Part shown: positions 16,229 to 24,759 of the stretch, one piece after another | Layout: the number at the start of each line of letters is the position of its first letter | Numbering within the stretch: position 1 is the stretch's first letter | Source of the DNA: Anaerolineae bacterium | GTDB taxonomy: Bacteria; Chloroflexota; Anaerolineae; B4-G1; SLSP01 | Length of the DNA stretch: 36,597 nt | NCBI GenBank assembly: GCA_025454475.1 | Contig: JALOOJ010000077.1 | Span: forward strand, 1-36,597 | Direction of reading: 5' to 3' | Notes under the pieces: generated by a model | Seen by the model: only the letters and a program-made list of their open reading frames with translations | What the model was told of the DNA's origin: nothing | The model's database searches: none | Made by a program: the position numbers and the translations under genes

Positions 16229-16237
16229 TGTTACAAT
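16229..16237 (+). promoter_or_regulatory. Extended -10 promoter of the MFS-SCP2-ADH-AOR operon
   Basis: TGTTACAAT consists of the TGN extension and a -10 hexamer with 5 of 6 matches. The best -35 at 17 bp (TTAGCG) is weak. The start of transcription would be near 16244, inside the 14-bp palindrome that directly follows. Confidence 0.62.
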
Positions 16238-16251
16238 GCGCCACGTGGCGC
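16238..16251. promoter_or_regulatory. 14-bp perfect palindrome overlapping the transcription start
   Basis: GCGCCACGTGGCGC is a perfect palindrome abutting the -10 hexamer and spanning the predicted start site, a classic repressor position. Its CACGTG core also occurs at 16154-16159 upstream of the promoter. The binding protein is not in the window. Confidence 0.6.
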
Positions 16252-16278
16252 GGTACCGGTGGCGGCCTCGTGTATAGC

Positions 16279-16293
16279 CACCGAGACTCGGTG
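16279..16293. promoter_or_regulatory. 15-bp inverted repeat before the MFS ribosome-binding site
   Basis: CACCGAG and CTCGGTG are exact reverse complements around a single A. The element ends where the GAAGAGGA ribosome-binding site begins. It may be a second operator; as RNA the loop would be too small, so a DNA site is more likely. Confidence 0.45.
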
Positions 16294-16307
16294 AAGAGGA
16301 ACCTACT

Positions 16308-17570
16308 ATGGAAGCGACCGAAGAACTAGCGTTGGGCACCAAGTTCCGTGCACGCAGCAATGGCTATCTGGTTTTCCTCGTGATATTCATGGGCCTGGTC
16401 GCGGTCATGGACCAGTACATCTCGACTGTCAAGAGCACCGCCTTACCCTATATCATTGAGGAGTACGGCATCACCGCATCGCAGTTCTCCTGGAATGAGG
16501 CCGTCTACCTCATAGCCACCTTCTTCATCTTCCTGCTCAACGGGCTCAACGACATCATTGGTCGGCGCCTTTCTATCCTCGTGCTTGCACTGATGATGGG
16601 GCTGTCCTCCATAGCCATCGTGCTCTTCACACCCACATTCCAGTCTTTCATGATCTTCTATACCATCGCGATGTTCACGACGGTTTCGAATATGTGGACG
16701 ATCCCGATCAGCGAGGAGTCACCCGCAGAGAAGCGGGCCAAGTACGTTTCGCTCGTCTACGTCATCGGGCTGATCCCACTCCAGGCGCTACTGCCGCCCC
16801 TGCTGTTGAACGTCCTGAAGCTGGACTGGCGCTGGATGTACGGCGCGATGTTCGTGCTCATGCTGCCGCTGCTTGTGATGTGGCAGCACATGAAGGAGAC
16901 AGGGCGGTACAACCTGATCCGTCGACAACGCAACGAGGGCACCCTCAAGCGTCACCTTTTCGGCGTCGGTGTGATCAACCGCCGAGATCTACGGTATATC
17001 GCCATCTCCTCATCGATCTGGCTGGCGTGGCTCGTCTATTCCGTCCTCTACTACTGGGCGGGCTACTACTTCATGACCGTCAAAGGTTACACACTGTCAC
17101 AGTGGTCTCTCGTCCTCCTGGGGACACTGCTGATGGCGATGACGGGTGGTGTTGCCGCCGGGCGGATCATGGATCGGGTCGGCAGGAACACCGCGCTCGT
17201 CGCCGGGTGCGTGATCCTCGCGCTGCTCACGGTCGGCATCGCTCTGGCGGATGGCATCTTGCTGCCCATCGTCACCGCAGTCTCGGGCTTCTTCACCTCA
17301 TTCACCTACACGTGGATCGTGGTGTATGTGCCCGAAGTCTTCCCAACAGAGCGCCGCGGCGCCTGTATGGGATGGACCACAACCGTGGCCCGGGTCTCCT
17401 ACGTGTTAGGGCCGGCCCTCGCCGCGGTGCTGCTGAGAGTTTCGCCGACGATGGAGTGGTTCTGGGTCGCTGCAGGCGCCATTATACTGATCCCAATCGC
17501 GATCATCCTGGGCGTCAAGCCCTACGAAACCAAGATCAAGGAACTCGAGCTGATCGCGGTCGAGCGCTAG
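16308..17570 (+). CDS. Major facilitator superfamily transporter
   Basis: A 420-residue inner-membrane carrier with about twelve hydrophobic segments. The family loop between helices 2 and 3 is recognisable as LNDIIGRRLSI, and its counterpart in the second half as GRIMDRVGRNTA. A central cytoplasmic loop (about 195-225, rich in Arg and Lys) separates the two halves. The late VPEVFPTERRGACMG segment is a pattern common in sugar and aromatic-acid symporters. The ATG at 16308 follows GAAGAGGA. As first gene of the unit with SCP2, alcohol dehydrogenase and AOR, it probably imports the alcohol or aldehyde substrate, or a precursor. The substrate is unknown. Confidence 0.88.
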   Translation: MEATEELALGTKFRARSNGYLVFLVIFMGLVAVMDQYISTVKSTALPYIIEEYGITASQFSWNEAVYLIATFFIFLLNGLNDIIGRRLSILVLALMMGLSSIAIVLFTPTFQSFMIFYTIAMFTTVSNMWTIPISEESPAEKRAKYVSLVYVIGLIPLQALLPPLLLNVLKLDWRWMYGAMFVLMLPLLVMWQHMKETGRYNLIRRQRNEGTLKRHLFGVGVINRRDLRYIAISSSIWLAWLVYSVLYYWAGYYFMTVKGYTLSQWSLVLLGTLLMAMTGGVAAGRIMDRVGRNTALVAGCVILALLTVGIALADGILLPIVTAVSGFFTSFTYTWIVVYVPEVFPTERRGACMGWTTTVARVSYVLGPALAAVLLRVSPTMEWFWVAAGAIILIPIAIILGVKPYETKIKELELIAVER

Positions 17571-17571
17571 A

Positions 17572-17600
17572 GCCGGCAATCCCTGGAGACCCAGGCCGGC
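17572..17600 (+). other. Bulged hairpin in the MFS-SCP2 gap
   Basis: GCCGG (17572-17576) plus CCTGG (17582-17586) pair with CCAGG and CCGGC (17591-17600), leaving a 5-nt bulge and an AGAC loop. It begins right after the MFS stop and could adjust mRNA stability or read-through. It lacks a U-run. Confidence 0.4.
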
Positions 17601-17624
17601 ACGTTAGGCACTAAGGAGCCCACA

Positions 17625-18035
17625 ATGGCGATTCCCTTCCCGTCGGATTCATGGATTAAGGCACTCAGCGCCCACCTGAACGGCAGCGAATCCTATCAGA
17701 GATCCGCAGCGAACTGGGAGGGCGACTTCACCTTCGTTGTAGAGCCCGATGCCGCCTATGCGGATACCAGTTATCTGTATCTGGCGCTGAACCACGGCAA
17801 AAGCGCCGGAGGGCGGGCTCTCAACGTCCCGGACGAGGTCGTTACGGAGTACACGATCCGCGCACCCTATGGCACGTGGCGTAAGGTCGTCGAGGGAAAA
17901 CTCGATCCCATCCAGGGGCTGATGACCAAACAACTCAAGCTTCAGGGGAACATGATGATGATCATGCGCTACCCCAAAGCAGCTCAAGAGATCATCGCCT
18001 GCACCAAGTTGATCCCCACGGAGTTTCCCGGGTAG
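17625..18035 (+). CDS. SCP2-type sterol/lipid-binding domain protein
   Basis: A 136-residue stand-alone protein resembling the sterol carrier protein 2 fold, which holds a hydrophobic ligand in a beta-sheet tunnel. Visible support: a central five-strand pattern, the YTIRAPYGTWRKVVEG segment (about 75-90), and the ending motif LKLQGNMMMIMRYPKAAQEI (about 102-121), typical of the family's last strand and helix. It has no signal peptide. An AAGGAG site precedes the ATG. It sits between the transporter and the dehydrogenase, so it may carry or present a hydrophobic substrate to them; this is inference. Confidence 0.8.
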   Translation: MAIPFPSDSWIKALSAHLNGSESYQRSAANWEGDFTFVVEPDAAYADTSYLYLALNHGKSAGGRALNVPDEVVTEYTIRAPYGTWRKVVEGKLDPIQGLMTKQLKLQGNMMMIMRYPKAAQEIIACTKLIPTEFPG

Positions 18036-18086
18036 AGCCTATCCGCCCCAGATCAGACGCGCCATCGCGGCGAACGGAGGTGTACC

Positions 18087-19418
18087 GTGTGGTACTTCAC
18101 GTCTCCCCAGATCATCTTCGGAGAAGGCGCCCTCAGCGCGCTCGACGATCTGAAGGGCCACCGCGCGCTGATTGTCACCGACGGCACGCTGGTCAACCTC
18201 GGTCTAGTGGCCGTAGTTACAGCACACCTGGATAGGGCCCGCATAGCCTACGCCGTGTTCGACCGAGTGGAGCCCGATCCCAGCCTCGATACCGTGCGCG
18301 CAGGGTCAGCGGTCGCCCACAACTATCAGCCCGACTGGATTGTCGGCCTCGGCGGCGGATCGGCCATGGATGCAGCCAAGGCCATCTGGGTAACCTACGA
18401 GCATCCGGAACTCGACCCCGCGGAGATAAACCCCATCACTGAGCTGGGCCTGAGGAGGAAGGCGCGCCTGATCACGATTCCGACGACGAGTGGAACCGGC
18501 GCGGAGGTCACCTGGGCTATCGTTCTCACCGACACGGCGTCGGGCCGCAAGCTCGGCCTGGGGAATCGCGAGAACGTGGCCGATATCGCGATCGTGGATC
18601 CGAGCCTCGCCGTGGGTATGCCGCGCTACCTTACTATCGACACCGGGCTCGATGCCCTCACCCACGCCATCGAGGGCTACACGTGTACGTGGCACACGGA
18701 TCTGACCGACGGCATCTGCCTTCAGGCTACGCGCCTGGTTCTTGAGTACCTCCCGCGGGTCGCCGTGGACGGCAAAGACCTGGAGGCACGTGAGCGCATG
18801 CACAACGCGGCCACGCTCGCGGGGTTGGGCTTCGGAAACGCCCTCGCCTCGATGGCGCACGCCACAGGCCACGCGATAGGCGCGCGCTTCCACGTGCCGC
18901 ACGGCAGAGCGGTCGGCATGATGTTGCCATACACCATCGAGTACATCGCTGCAGAAGCGCCCGAGCGATTTGCGGACGTGGGAACCACGATCGGACTCGA
19001 AGCGGGTACACCTCACGCCTCCGCTCGCGCCCTGGCCGATCATCTACGGTCCTTTTCCCGCGGGTTGGGCCAGGCCACGTCTGTCGCCGAGATGGGCATC
19101 AGTTGGACCGATTACGAGGCAGCCCTCGAGCAGCTTGTCGACGACGCGTTCAACGACGCCTCGATCATGACCGCCGCTCGAGCCAGGGTACCTGGGCACC
19201 ATCCTCCGCGTAGACCTGACCGAGGGCCGAGTTTGGGTCGAGCCTCTCAATCGTGCCTACGCGCATGCCTTCATCGGCGGCAGCGGGCTGGCGGCACGCT
19301 ATATGCTCGACATTCTGGATGGGCCCGAGCGGATCAATGTCGATCCACTCGGGCCCGACAACCCTCTGATGCTGATGACAGGCCCCGTGGTCGGCACGAG
19401 CGTGCCTTCTGCGGGTAG
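18087..19418 (+). pseudogene. Iron-containing alcohol dehydrogenase, C-terminus lost
   Basis: Group III (iron-dependent) alcohol dehydrogenase that interconverts an alcohol and aldehyde with NAD(P). It has GGGSAMDAAK (89-98), PTTSGTGAE (132-140), metal ligands Asp189, His193, His258 and His272, and catalytic His262. Homology runs to about residue 366 (FNDASIMTAAR). The frame then reads out of phase through the first 230 nt of the AOR gene and ends at 19418. The family's last helix of about 15-20 residues is missing. The start is GTG at 18087 with GGAGGT upstream. Most of the active site is intact, so a partly functional protein with an artificial tail is possible, as is an assembly deletion. 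Confidence 0.85.
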
Positions 19419-21012
19419 GTTCAGCGTCTGCGCCCTGTCGCCCCTCACCAGGATCTGGGGTGAGGCCAACTCGGGGGGCTTCTTCGGCCCCGAACTACGC
19501 TTCGCCGGCTACGACGGCCTCATCGTCACCGGCATCGCCCCATCCGCCACGTGGCTCTCGATAGTCGATGGCGACGCCCAACTCAGGGATGCCGCGGAGC
19601 TCTGGGGACTCGATACGTACGAGACACAGACGCGAGCCCGCGCAGTCCTTGGCGATTCCCGCGCGCGCGTTGTATGCATCGGCCCGGCAGGCGAACACCT
19701 CGCCAAGATGGCTGCAATGATCAATGACCACGGACGGGCTGCAGGAAGGACCGGGATGGGCGCTGTGATGGGCTCCAAACGGCTGAAGGCCATCGCCGTC
19801 CGCGGCTCGGCCCAAGTCCCGGTCGCCGACGCAGAAGGCTTACGCGTGGCTACCCGAGACATCCTCCGTCTGACCAACGAGGATATGGCTGCTCTCTCAC
19901 TGCGGATGGCAGGCACCGCCGGGTACTGGGACATGGGCATGATGTATGGCGATACGCCTATCCGCTACTTTCAGCAGGGCGAGTGGGACTCGGCGGGCAA
20001 TCTCTCCGGCGTGACGATGGCCGAAACGTACCAGAACCGCAACGTCGCGTGCTACCGCTGCCCAATCGCGTGTGGTCGAGAGACCCGCGCCCCGCGCTAT
20101 GGCCTGGATAGGGTCGATGGGCCCGAGTACGAGACCGTCGCCGCGCTCGGATCACTCCTGCTCATCGACGATCTGGAGGCCGTGATCTACGCCGGGCATC
20201 TTTGCAACGCGTATGGGCTCGACACGATCAGCACTGGCGTCACCATCGGCTTGGCGTGTGAGCTCACGGCTCGTGGCGTGCTGACACCGGACCAGGTCGG
20301 CGGACTGGACCTCGCATATGGGAATCCTGCCGTGGTTCACCAACTCATCCCGATGATCGCTCGGCGCGAGGGACTCGGCGCCCTCCTCGCCGAAGGGTCA
20401 CAGGCCGTCGCCGAAGCCTTTGGCGTCCCTCACCTCGCTGCGACCGTCAACGGTCTCGAGGTACCGATGCATGACGCCAGAGCCTTCAGCGGAATGGCGG
20501 CAGTCTATACGCTGTCGCCCCGCGGTGCGTGCCATATGCAGGGCGACATGTATGGCGTAGACATCGGCCAGGGACCACCCGTCGAGCTTGGGGTCGTGCC
20601 AGGCGACCGCTTTGAGAGCAGCGAGGAGAAGGGGCACACCTCGGCGCGCCAGATGGCATGGCGAAGCGTCTACAACGCGCTGACTCTCTGCCAGTTCCAG
20701 AACCCCGGCCCGGAGCCGCTGACCCGCGCGCTCAACGCCATCACGGGCTGGGCGCTCGCGCCCGAGGACCTGCTGACCATCGGCAAGCGTATCCTCGCCC
20801 TGAAGCGCCTCATAAACCTACGGTGCGGTCTGATGCGGAAGGACGAAAAGCTGCCACCACTTCTCACCAAGCCCCTCGATGGCCCAACCGACGGCTTCGT
20901 GCCCGACCAACTACCGCTCATCACAGGGGCTTACGCCGAGCTCGGTTGGGACCTGGACACCGGTCAACCATCTGCGGACACCCTCAGTACCCTCGGCCTT
21001 GAGCCCGCGTGA
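19303..21012 (+). CDS. Aldehyde:ferredoxin oxidoreductase, tungsten type (start codon lost)
   Basis: A tungstopterin enzyme that oxidises aldehydes to acids and reduces ferredoxin. From ATG 19303 it has 569 residues, but family-like sequence begins earlier, at GYLGTILRVDLTEGRV near 19186. Between the in-frame stop at 19168-19170 and 19303 there is no ATG, GTG or TTG. The 4Fe-4S ligands are Cys250, Cys253 and Cys257 (CYRCPIAC) and Cys463 (LCQF). The pterin-binding segments such as GRAAGRTGMGAVMGSKRLKA are present. Starting at 19303 would remove the first beta strands, so activity depends on whether the upstream break is real. It is paired with the alcohol dehydrogenase for alcohol-to-acid oxidation. 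No pterin-synthesis gene is in the window. Confidence 0.88.
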   Translation: MLDILDGPERINVDPLGPDNPLMLMTGPVVGTSVPSAGRFSVCALSPLTRIWGEANSGGFFGPELRFAGYDGLIVTGIAPSATWLSIVDGDAQLRDAAELWGLDTYETQTRARAVLGDSRARVVCIGPAGEHLAKMAAMINDHGRAAGRTGMGAVMGSKRLKAIAVRGSAQVPVADAEGLRVATRDILRLTNEDMAALSLRMAGTAGYWDMGMMYGDTPIRYFQQGEWDSAGNLSGVTMAETYQNRNVACYRCPIACGRETRAPRYGLDRVDGPEYETVAALGSLLLIDDLEAVIYAGHLCNAYGLDTISTGVTIGLACELTARGVLTPDQVGGLDLAYGNPAVVHQLIPMIARREGLGALLAEGSQAVAEAFGVPHLAATVNGLEVPMHDARAFSGMAAVYTLSPRGACHMQGDMYGVDIGQGPPVELGVVPGDRFESSEEKGHTSARQMAWRSVYNALTLCQFQNPGPEPLTRALNAITGWALAPEDLLTIGKRILALKRLINLRCGLMRKDEKLPPLLTKPLDGPTDGFVPDQLPLITGAYAELGWDLDTGQPSADTLSTLGLEPA

Positions 21013-21089
21013 CGATCCGGTCACCCACGCGATCCTGCCACCCAGACTCCCAGTCTCCACGCCGGTTCTCTGCCCCTCGGGCCCCTGGT

Positions 21090-21509
21090 TCACTCGCCGA
21101 TGATCTTGATCAACACCCGCTTGCGCCTGCCACCATCAAACTCACCATAGAAGATCTGCTCCCACGGGCCGAAATCCAGGCAGCCCTCCGTCAGCGCCAC
21201 GACGACCTCTCGCCCCATCACCTGCCGCTTTAGGTGAGCGTCACCGTTGTCCTCACCCGTCCGGTTGTGCTGATAGGCGCTCGTCGGCTCGTGAGGTGCC
21301 AACCTCTCGAGCCATGCCTCGTAATCCCTATGGAGACCAGGTTCATCGTCGTTAATGAACACGCTGCTCGTGATGTGCATTGCGTTGCAGAGCAGCAGCC
21401 CCTCCCGGATGCCACTCTCCTCGACGCACTGCACCACGTGCGGCGTGATGTTGACAAACGCCCGCCGCGAGGGAATGTTGAACCAGAGCTCCTTACGATA
21501 GCTTTTCAC
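21090..21509 (-). CDS. yjbQ: YjbQ/UPF0047 family protein
   Basis: A 139-residue protein of the YjbQ family. Some members have weak thiamine-phosphate synthase activity, and the cellular role is uncertain. Conserved points include the [10 protein letters not shown] loop, [16 protein letters not shown] with its His and Asp, and the terminal [16 protein letters not shown]. These place the usual metal-binding histidines. The start is GTG at 21509, supported by AGGAGGCGTCC directly upstream. It lies 103 nt downstream of the M81 gene in the same direction and converges on the AOR gene, with only a weak short hairpin in the 77-bp gap. Confidence 0.9.
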   Translation of the reverse strand: MKSYRKELWFNIPSRRAFVNITPHVVQCVEESGIREGLLLCNAMHITSSVFINDDEPGLHRDYEAWLERLAPHEPTSAYQHNRTGEDNGDAHLKRQVMGREVVVALTEGCLDFGPWEQIFYGEFDGGRRKRVLIKIIGE

Positions 21510-21612
21510 GGACGCCTCCTATCGAACCCACAGGTGAAGTCGAAGGTCCCACTCCCTGCATGTCATCCCGCGCTATCGGCTATCGCCCCAGTTCGCGGTC
21601 ACTGATGCTCAG

Positions 21613-23085
21613 TCACCACCGGGCTTCCCAAGTTGCATCTGGGTCCAGTGGATACATCGGCCTGCTGACCCGCCGGTACTCGAGCTGCGTCACGTCGCAG
21701 TTGGTCACACCAGGGCTGATCGCCAGGATCGAGCGCGGACTGATGGCCTCCAGCGGCGACGTGAGGTAGCCCCGTTTGGGCACGACGATCTTATAGGCCA
21801 GCGGATCGATCCCCAGGCTCTGGAATTGCGCGGGCTCCTCGTAGCTGTGGCGCTCGGACGTGACGATGATATCTACCCCATCTACCGTGAGCACAATTGT
21901 TGTGCCCCGATGAACCAGTCGGTGTGGGTCGCGAACGCCGCCTCGGTAGTAGCTGCCGTCACTGATCAACCGCACCCGGCCCGTCACAGCGAGCGGCTTC
22001 CCGTGCTCCGTGTCGAGCTTACCGCCGAGCGAGACGCTCACCTTCTGGCCCACGCCGGCTGCGATACATGCTTCGACTGCCGCTGCGTCCCAGATAGAAC
22101 CCACGACGACGTCCGTCGCTCCATGCGCCAGCAGACTCGCGAGCACCGAGGTGACATCGGTCGTGCCGCCTGCACCGGGGTTATCACCTGAGTCGGAGAG
22201 GAACACGGTCGTCTCTGCCGCAACCATCGCCTTCTCCACCGCCTCATCAATGGGATAGGCCTCGGTGCCAAAGTCAAAGTCCGCACGCCGGTCCCAGAAG
22301 ATCGATGCCAGTCGATTCGCCTCCGACTGAGCCAGTGCCGCATCGCCATCGGCCACGACCACCGCAGCCACGCCAATGTCGGGGACATCGGCCCAACAGT
22401 GACCATTCATAAGCGACGCCGATACTATCTCGGGCCTACGCTCCAACTCAGCAACCAGGCGCATCATCTCGCCCATCGTGCCAACCGTGTCCTGTGCCTT
22501 CTCGCCCGGCAGTAGGAATGGGATCTTGGCGAAGCCCGTCGTCAAATGCCGGCGTTCCTTGAGAATCTGCAAAAGCATCGACGCGGCCTTCTGCCCGGTC
22601 TCATAGGCGTCAACGTGCGGCGCCGTGTGGTACGCCACCATCGCGTTGACGACCTGCGCCGTCTCACGGACTATGTTGGCGTGCATGTCGAGCGCAGCCA
22701 CGATCGGCGCTGACGCTCCGAGTTTCTGCCTCAGCTCACGCAGGACCACGTTTTCGCAGTAGTCCACGCCCTCAGCACGCATCGCCCCATGGAGGTAAAG
22801 GCACGCTCCGTCCACATCGTGGGCCTGCTCGAGGATCCTGTCCTTGAGAGCCTCGAATGTCACGCGCTCTACAACGCCGCCGGGCATAGCATGCGCTGTA
22901 ATGGTTGGCACTAGCTCTACGTTCGGTGACTGCTCGAGCGTCGCGACGATGCCCGCGAAGGCGCCTCGCCGATTGGATGGGTTGAGCGTCTCCGCGCCAT
23001 ACCGCGGGCGGAAGTCCGCCAGCCGCGTCAGGAACGGCGTGAATGTGTTGGATTCGTGGCCGAAGCCACCTACCAGGATACGCAC
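21613..23085 (-). CDS. M81 family metallopeptidase (MlrC-like)
   Basis: A 490-residue zinc protein of the M81 family, named after MlrC, which opens linear microcystin peptides. Typical motifs are GHES (9-12), LHGAM (98-102), DMHANI (133-138), HTAPHVD (153-159) and the later SDSGDNPGAGG. The start is GTG at 23085. It shares one base with the stop of the upstream gene (TAGTG) and has GAGGTGG upstream. The frame is open 78 nt further, but that part lies within the neighbour. Bacteria without microcystin often carry this family beside transporters and amidohydrolases, so the substrate here is likely another small peptide or amide. Confidence 0.9.
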   Translation of the reverse strand: MRILVGGFGHESNTFTPFLTRLADFRPRYGAETLNPSNRRGAFAGIVATLEQSPNVELVPTITAHAMPGGVVERVTFEALKDRILEQAHDVDGACLYLHGAMRAEGVDYCENVVLRELRQKLGASAPIVAALDMHANIVRETAQVVNAMVAYHTAPHVDAYETGQKAASMLLQILKERRHLTTGFAKIPFLLPGEKAQDTVGTMGEMMRLVAELERRPEIVSASLMNGHCWADVPDIGVAAVVVADGDAALAQSEANRLASIFWDRRADFDFGTEAYPIDEAVEKAMVAAETTVFLSDSGDNPGAGGTTDVTSVLASLLAHGATDVVVGSIWDAAAVEACIAAGVGQKVSVSLGGKLDTEHGKPLAVTGRVRLISDGSYYRGGVRDPHRLVHRGTTIVLTVDGVDIIVTSERHSYEEPAQFQSLGIDPLAYKIVVPKRGYLTSPLEAISPRSILAISPGVTNCDVTQLEYRRVSRPMYPLDPDATWEARW

Positions 23086-23912
23086 TATGCCACCTCGTCC
23101 CCAAACGTGACCTGCGTCCAACGCTCGGGGATGTGCATGTTGATAGTGCCGTGCCTGTTCCACGACCAGTCGACGGAGACATTGCTGCCATCCGCGTCGT
23201 GGAAGTGCTGGCAGCGCGATGCTCCGATGCGCCAGACGTCGCCGGACTTGGGCGGTGTATTCGAGTTGCCCAGCGCCTTTAACCCCTCCCAGGGAAGTGC
23301 AAACTCGACGGTCCAGCCCTTGTCTACGATCTCGGGGCAGTTCAGGCTCCCGTCAACCTGAACGGCATGTCTTAGCCCGGGCAGCTCCCACGCCTTCTCG
23401 CCGATACGGCCCAGCCGCTCGTTCATACGCGGGAGGAAATAGAGGAAGTCCTCGACAGAGAAAAAGGCGTTCAGGCGCTCCACGTCACGACGCTCGACCA
23501 CGGGCGCCAGCCAGGTCCAGAACACCTCGTAGATGGTGTTGATGGGGTTGACGCCCAACTCGTAGTACACGCCGTTGCCGTCCACAAAGATCTCGGCATC
23601 GCTGTCATTGTGGTAGACGTGGTCGTGGTGCTCGACATGCGTCCCCCAGATCTCGTGGTCTTCGTACCGGTACGCTGCATAGAGATAGGTGTCGTCCCAT
23701 ACCAACGCGATCCGGGAGTCCAGCGAGACCGGTGCGCCAGTATCCATCTTCACAAACGGCGCGGACCAGGTCACCCGCTGCCACACAGGCTCATTCAGCT
23801 TGCCGTCGACCACGATCGGCTCTGCCGTTCGCAGGCAGCGATACGTCGCCACGGGAGGCAAACCATCCAGCGGGCCCTCGGGTAGGTTCAGAGTTCGGGG
23901 CATCTTGATCAT
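23085..23912 (-). CDS. Carbohydrate-binding (CBM9-like) domain protein
   Basis: A 275-residue protein with one beta-sandwich domain of the CBM9/DOMON-like type. It opens with the signature IVVDGKLNEPVWQRV (about 33-47), followed by ALVWDDTYLYAAYRYED, and later WTVEFALPWEGLKAL. In such proteins this fold binds sugar ends or haem. No signal peptide is evident, so it may be cytoplasmic, which is uncommon for carbohydrate binding. I chose ATG 23912 with an AGGAG site. The frame stays open into the ligase gene without another site. It is coupled to the M81 gene by a 1-nt overlap. Function in this operon is unknown. Confidence 0.78.
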   Translation of the reverse strand: MIKMPRTLNLPEGPLDGLPPVATYRCLRTAEPIVVDGKLNEPVWQRVTWSAPFVKMDTGAPVSLDSRIALVWDDTYLYAAYRYEDHEIWGTHVEHHDHVYHNDSDAEIFVDGNGVYYELGVNPINTIYEVFWTWLAPVVERRDVERLNAFFSVEDFLYFLPRMNERLGRIGEKAWELPGLRHAVQVDGSLNCPEIVDKGWTVEFALPWEGLKALGNSNTPPKSGDVWRIGASRCQHFHDADGSNVSVDWSWNRHGTINMHIPERWTQVTFGDEVA

Positions 23913-23925
23913 CGCAGTGCTCCTC

Positions 23926-24750
23926 TCAGAGTCGTGTTGTCCAGGCAGGATTCCCATACTTCTCGACGAGCAGAGCCTCCATATGTCGCCGCTCGTCGCT
24001 CGTGAGAGGGCTCTCGACCAACGTGAGGTCCAGCACCTCGCTGACGGCCTCGATGACGGCCGCTGCCGCTTCCTTCCACGATACTGCAAGCCCAAGGGCG
24101 TCGCGGAGCGTCATCGCGAGTGAGCGAGTACGCGCTGGGTCAGGTCGCTCGGACAAGTAAGCGCTGATATCCCCGACATCGCCCACCAGCGGCAGTGAGC
24201 CGTGCTGTAGGATCGCGCCCCGCACGCGCATCTGCGAGCTGCCGACCAGCTTACGTCCGCCCACAGTGATCTCATAGTCGGACGGAATCTCAAAACAGAC
24301 CGGTGTCCTGGGGCGCGACACTCGCTGCTTGACGCTGCGGTCGCGCCCCTTGGCTTCAGCGCTCGTCAGGCCGAGATGCGCGAGTGCGCAGAGCAGTACA
24401 GCACTCATTCCCTGGTAACTCTCAGCGATGATTCCGGAGAACCTTGGCTCGTCGTCACTAACCACGGCGGCGTACGTCAGCTCGTCGCGGTTCAGCACTG
24501 CTGTGCCGCCCGTCATCCGACGCACAAGGTCGATGCCGTCCCGCTGTAGCGCCACGACGTCGGCGTCAACATACGGTTGGCCGCGACCGAGCGTCAATGC
24601 AGGGGGCAACCAGCCGTAGAGCCGCAGCGTTGGCGGCGCATTGCCCGCCGCGACGGCGCGGAGCACCGCTTCATCGATCGCCATATTGAGCGCGCCGGGC
24701 CGGGGGTGCGGCTCCAGGAGGAGACGCCAGGTGGCCGGGGGATAGCGCAT
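23926..24750 (-). CDS. Lipoate/biotin protein ligase family (LplA-like)
   Basis: A 274-residue protein of the BPL/LplA/LipB catalytic fold, which attaches lipoate, octanoate or biotin to a carrier domain. Landmarks are LRLYGWLPPALTLGRGQ (42-58), RRMTGGTAVL (77-86), GGRKLVGSSQ (164-173) with the catalytic Lys167, and QHGSL (182-186). It lacks a distinct C-terminal accessory domain, as in LipM/LipL-like single-domain enzymes. It begins 9 nt after the beta-CASP gene stop and ends 13 nt before the CBM9-like gene. No lipoyl-dependent complex is encoded here, so its target lies elsewhere. Confidence 0.87.
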   Translation of the reverse strand: MRYPPATWRLLLEPHPRPGALNMAIDEAVLRAVAAGNAPPTLRLYGWLPPALTLGRGQPYVDADVVALQRDGIDLVRRMTGGTAVLNRDELTYAAVVSDDEPRFSGIIAESYQGMSAVLLCALAHLGLTSAEAKGRDRSVKQRVSRPRTPVCFEIPSDYEITVGGRKLVGSSQMRVRGAILQHGSLPLVGDVGDISAYLSERPDPARTRSLAMTLRDALGLAVSWKEAAAAVIEAVSEVLDLTLVESPLTSDERRHMEALLVEKYGNPAWTTRL

Positions 24751-24759
24751 AGCGACCGG

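Noticed and set aside
16694-17614. 306-codon plus-strand frame inside the MFS gene
   Set aside because: It is an out-of-phase shadow rich in Arg and His; the MFS frame has clear membrane helices and motifs.
19171-19190. Programmed frameshift joining the dehydrogenase to AOR
   Set aside because: No slippery heptamer or downstream pseudoknot is evident, and both the dehydrogenase tail and the AOR start are missing, which fits deletion better.
21044-21056. Terminator between AOR and YjbQ
   Set aside because: Only a 5-bp stem with a 3-nt loop and no U-run, too weak to call.
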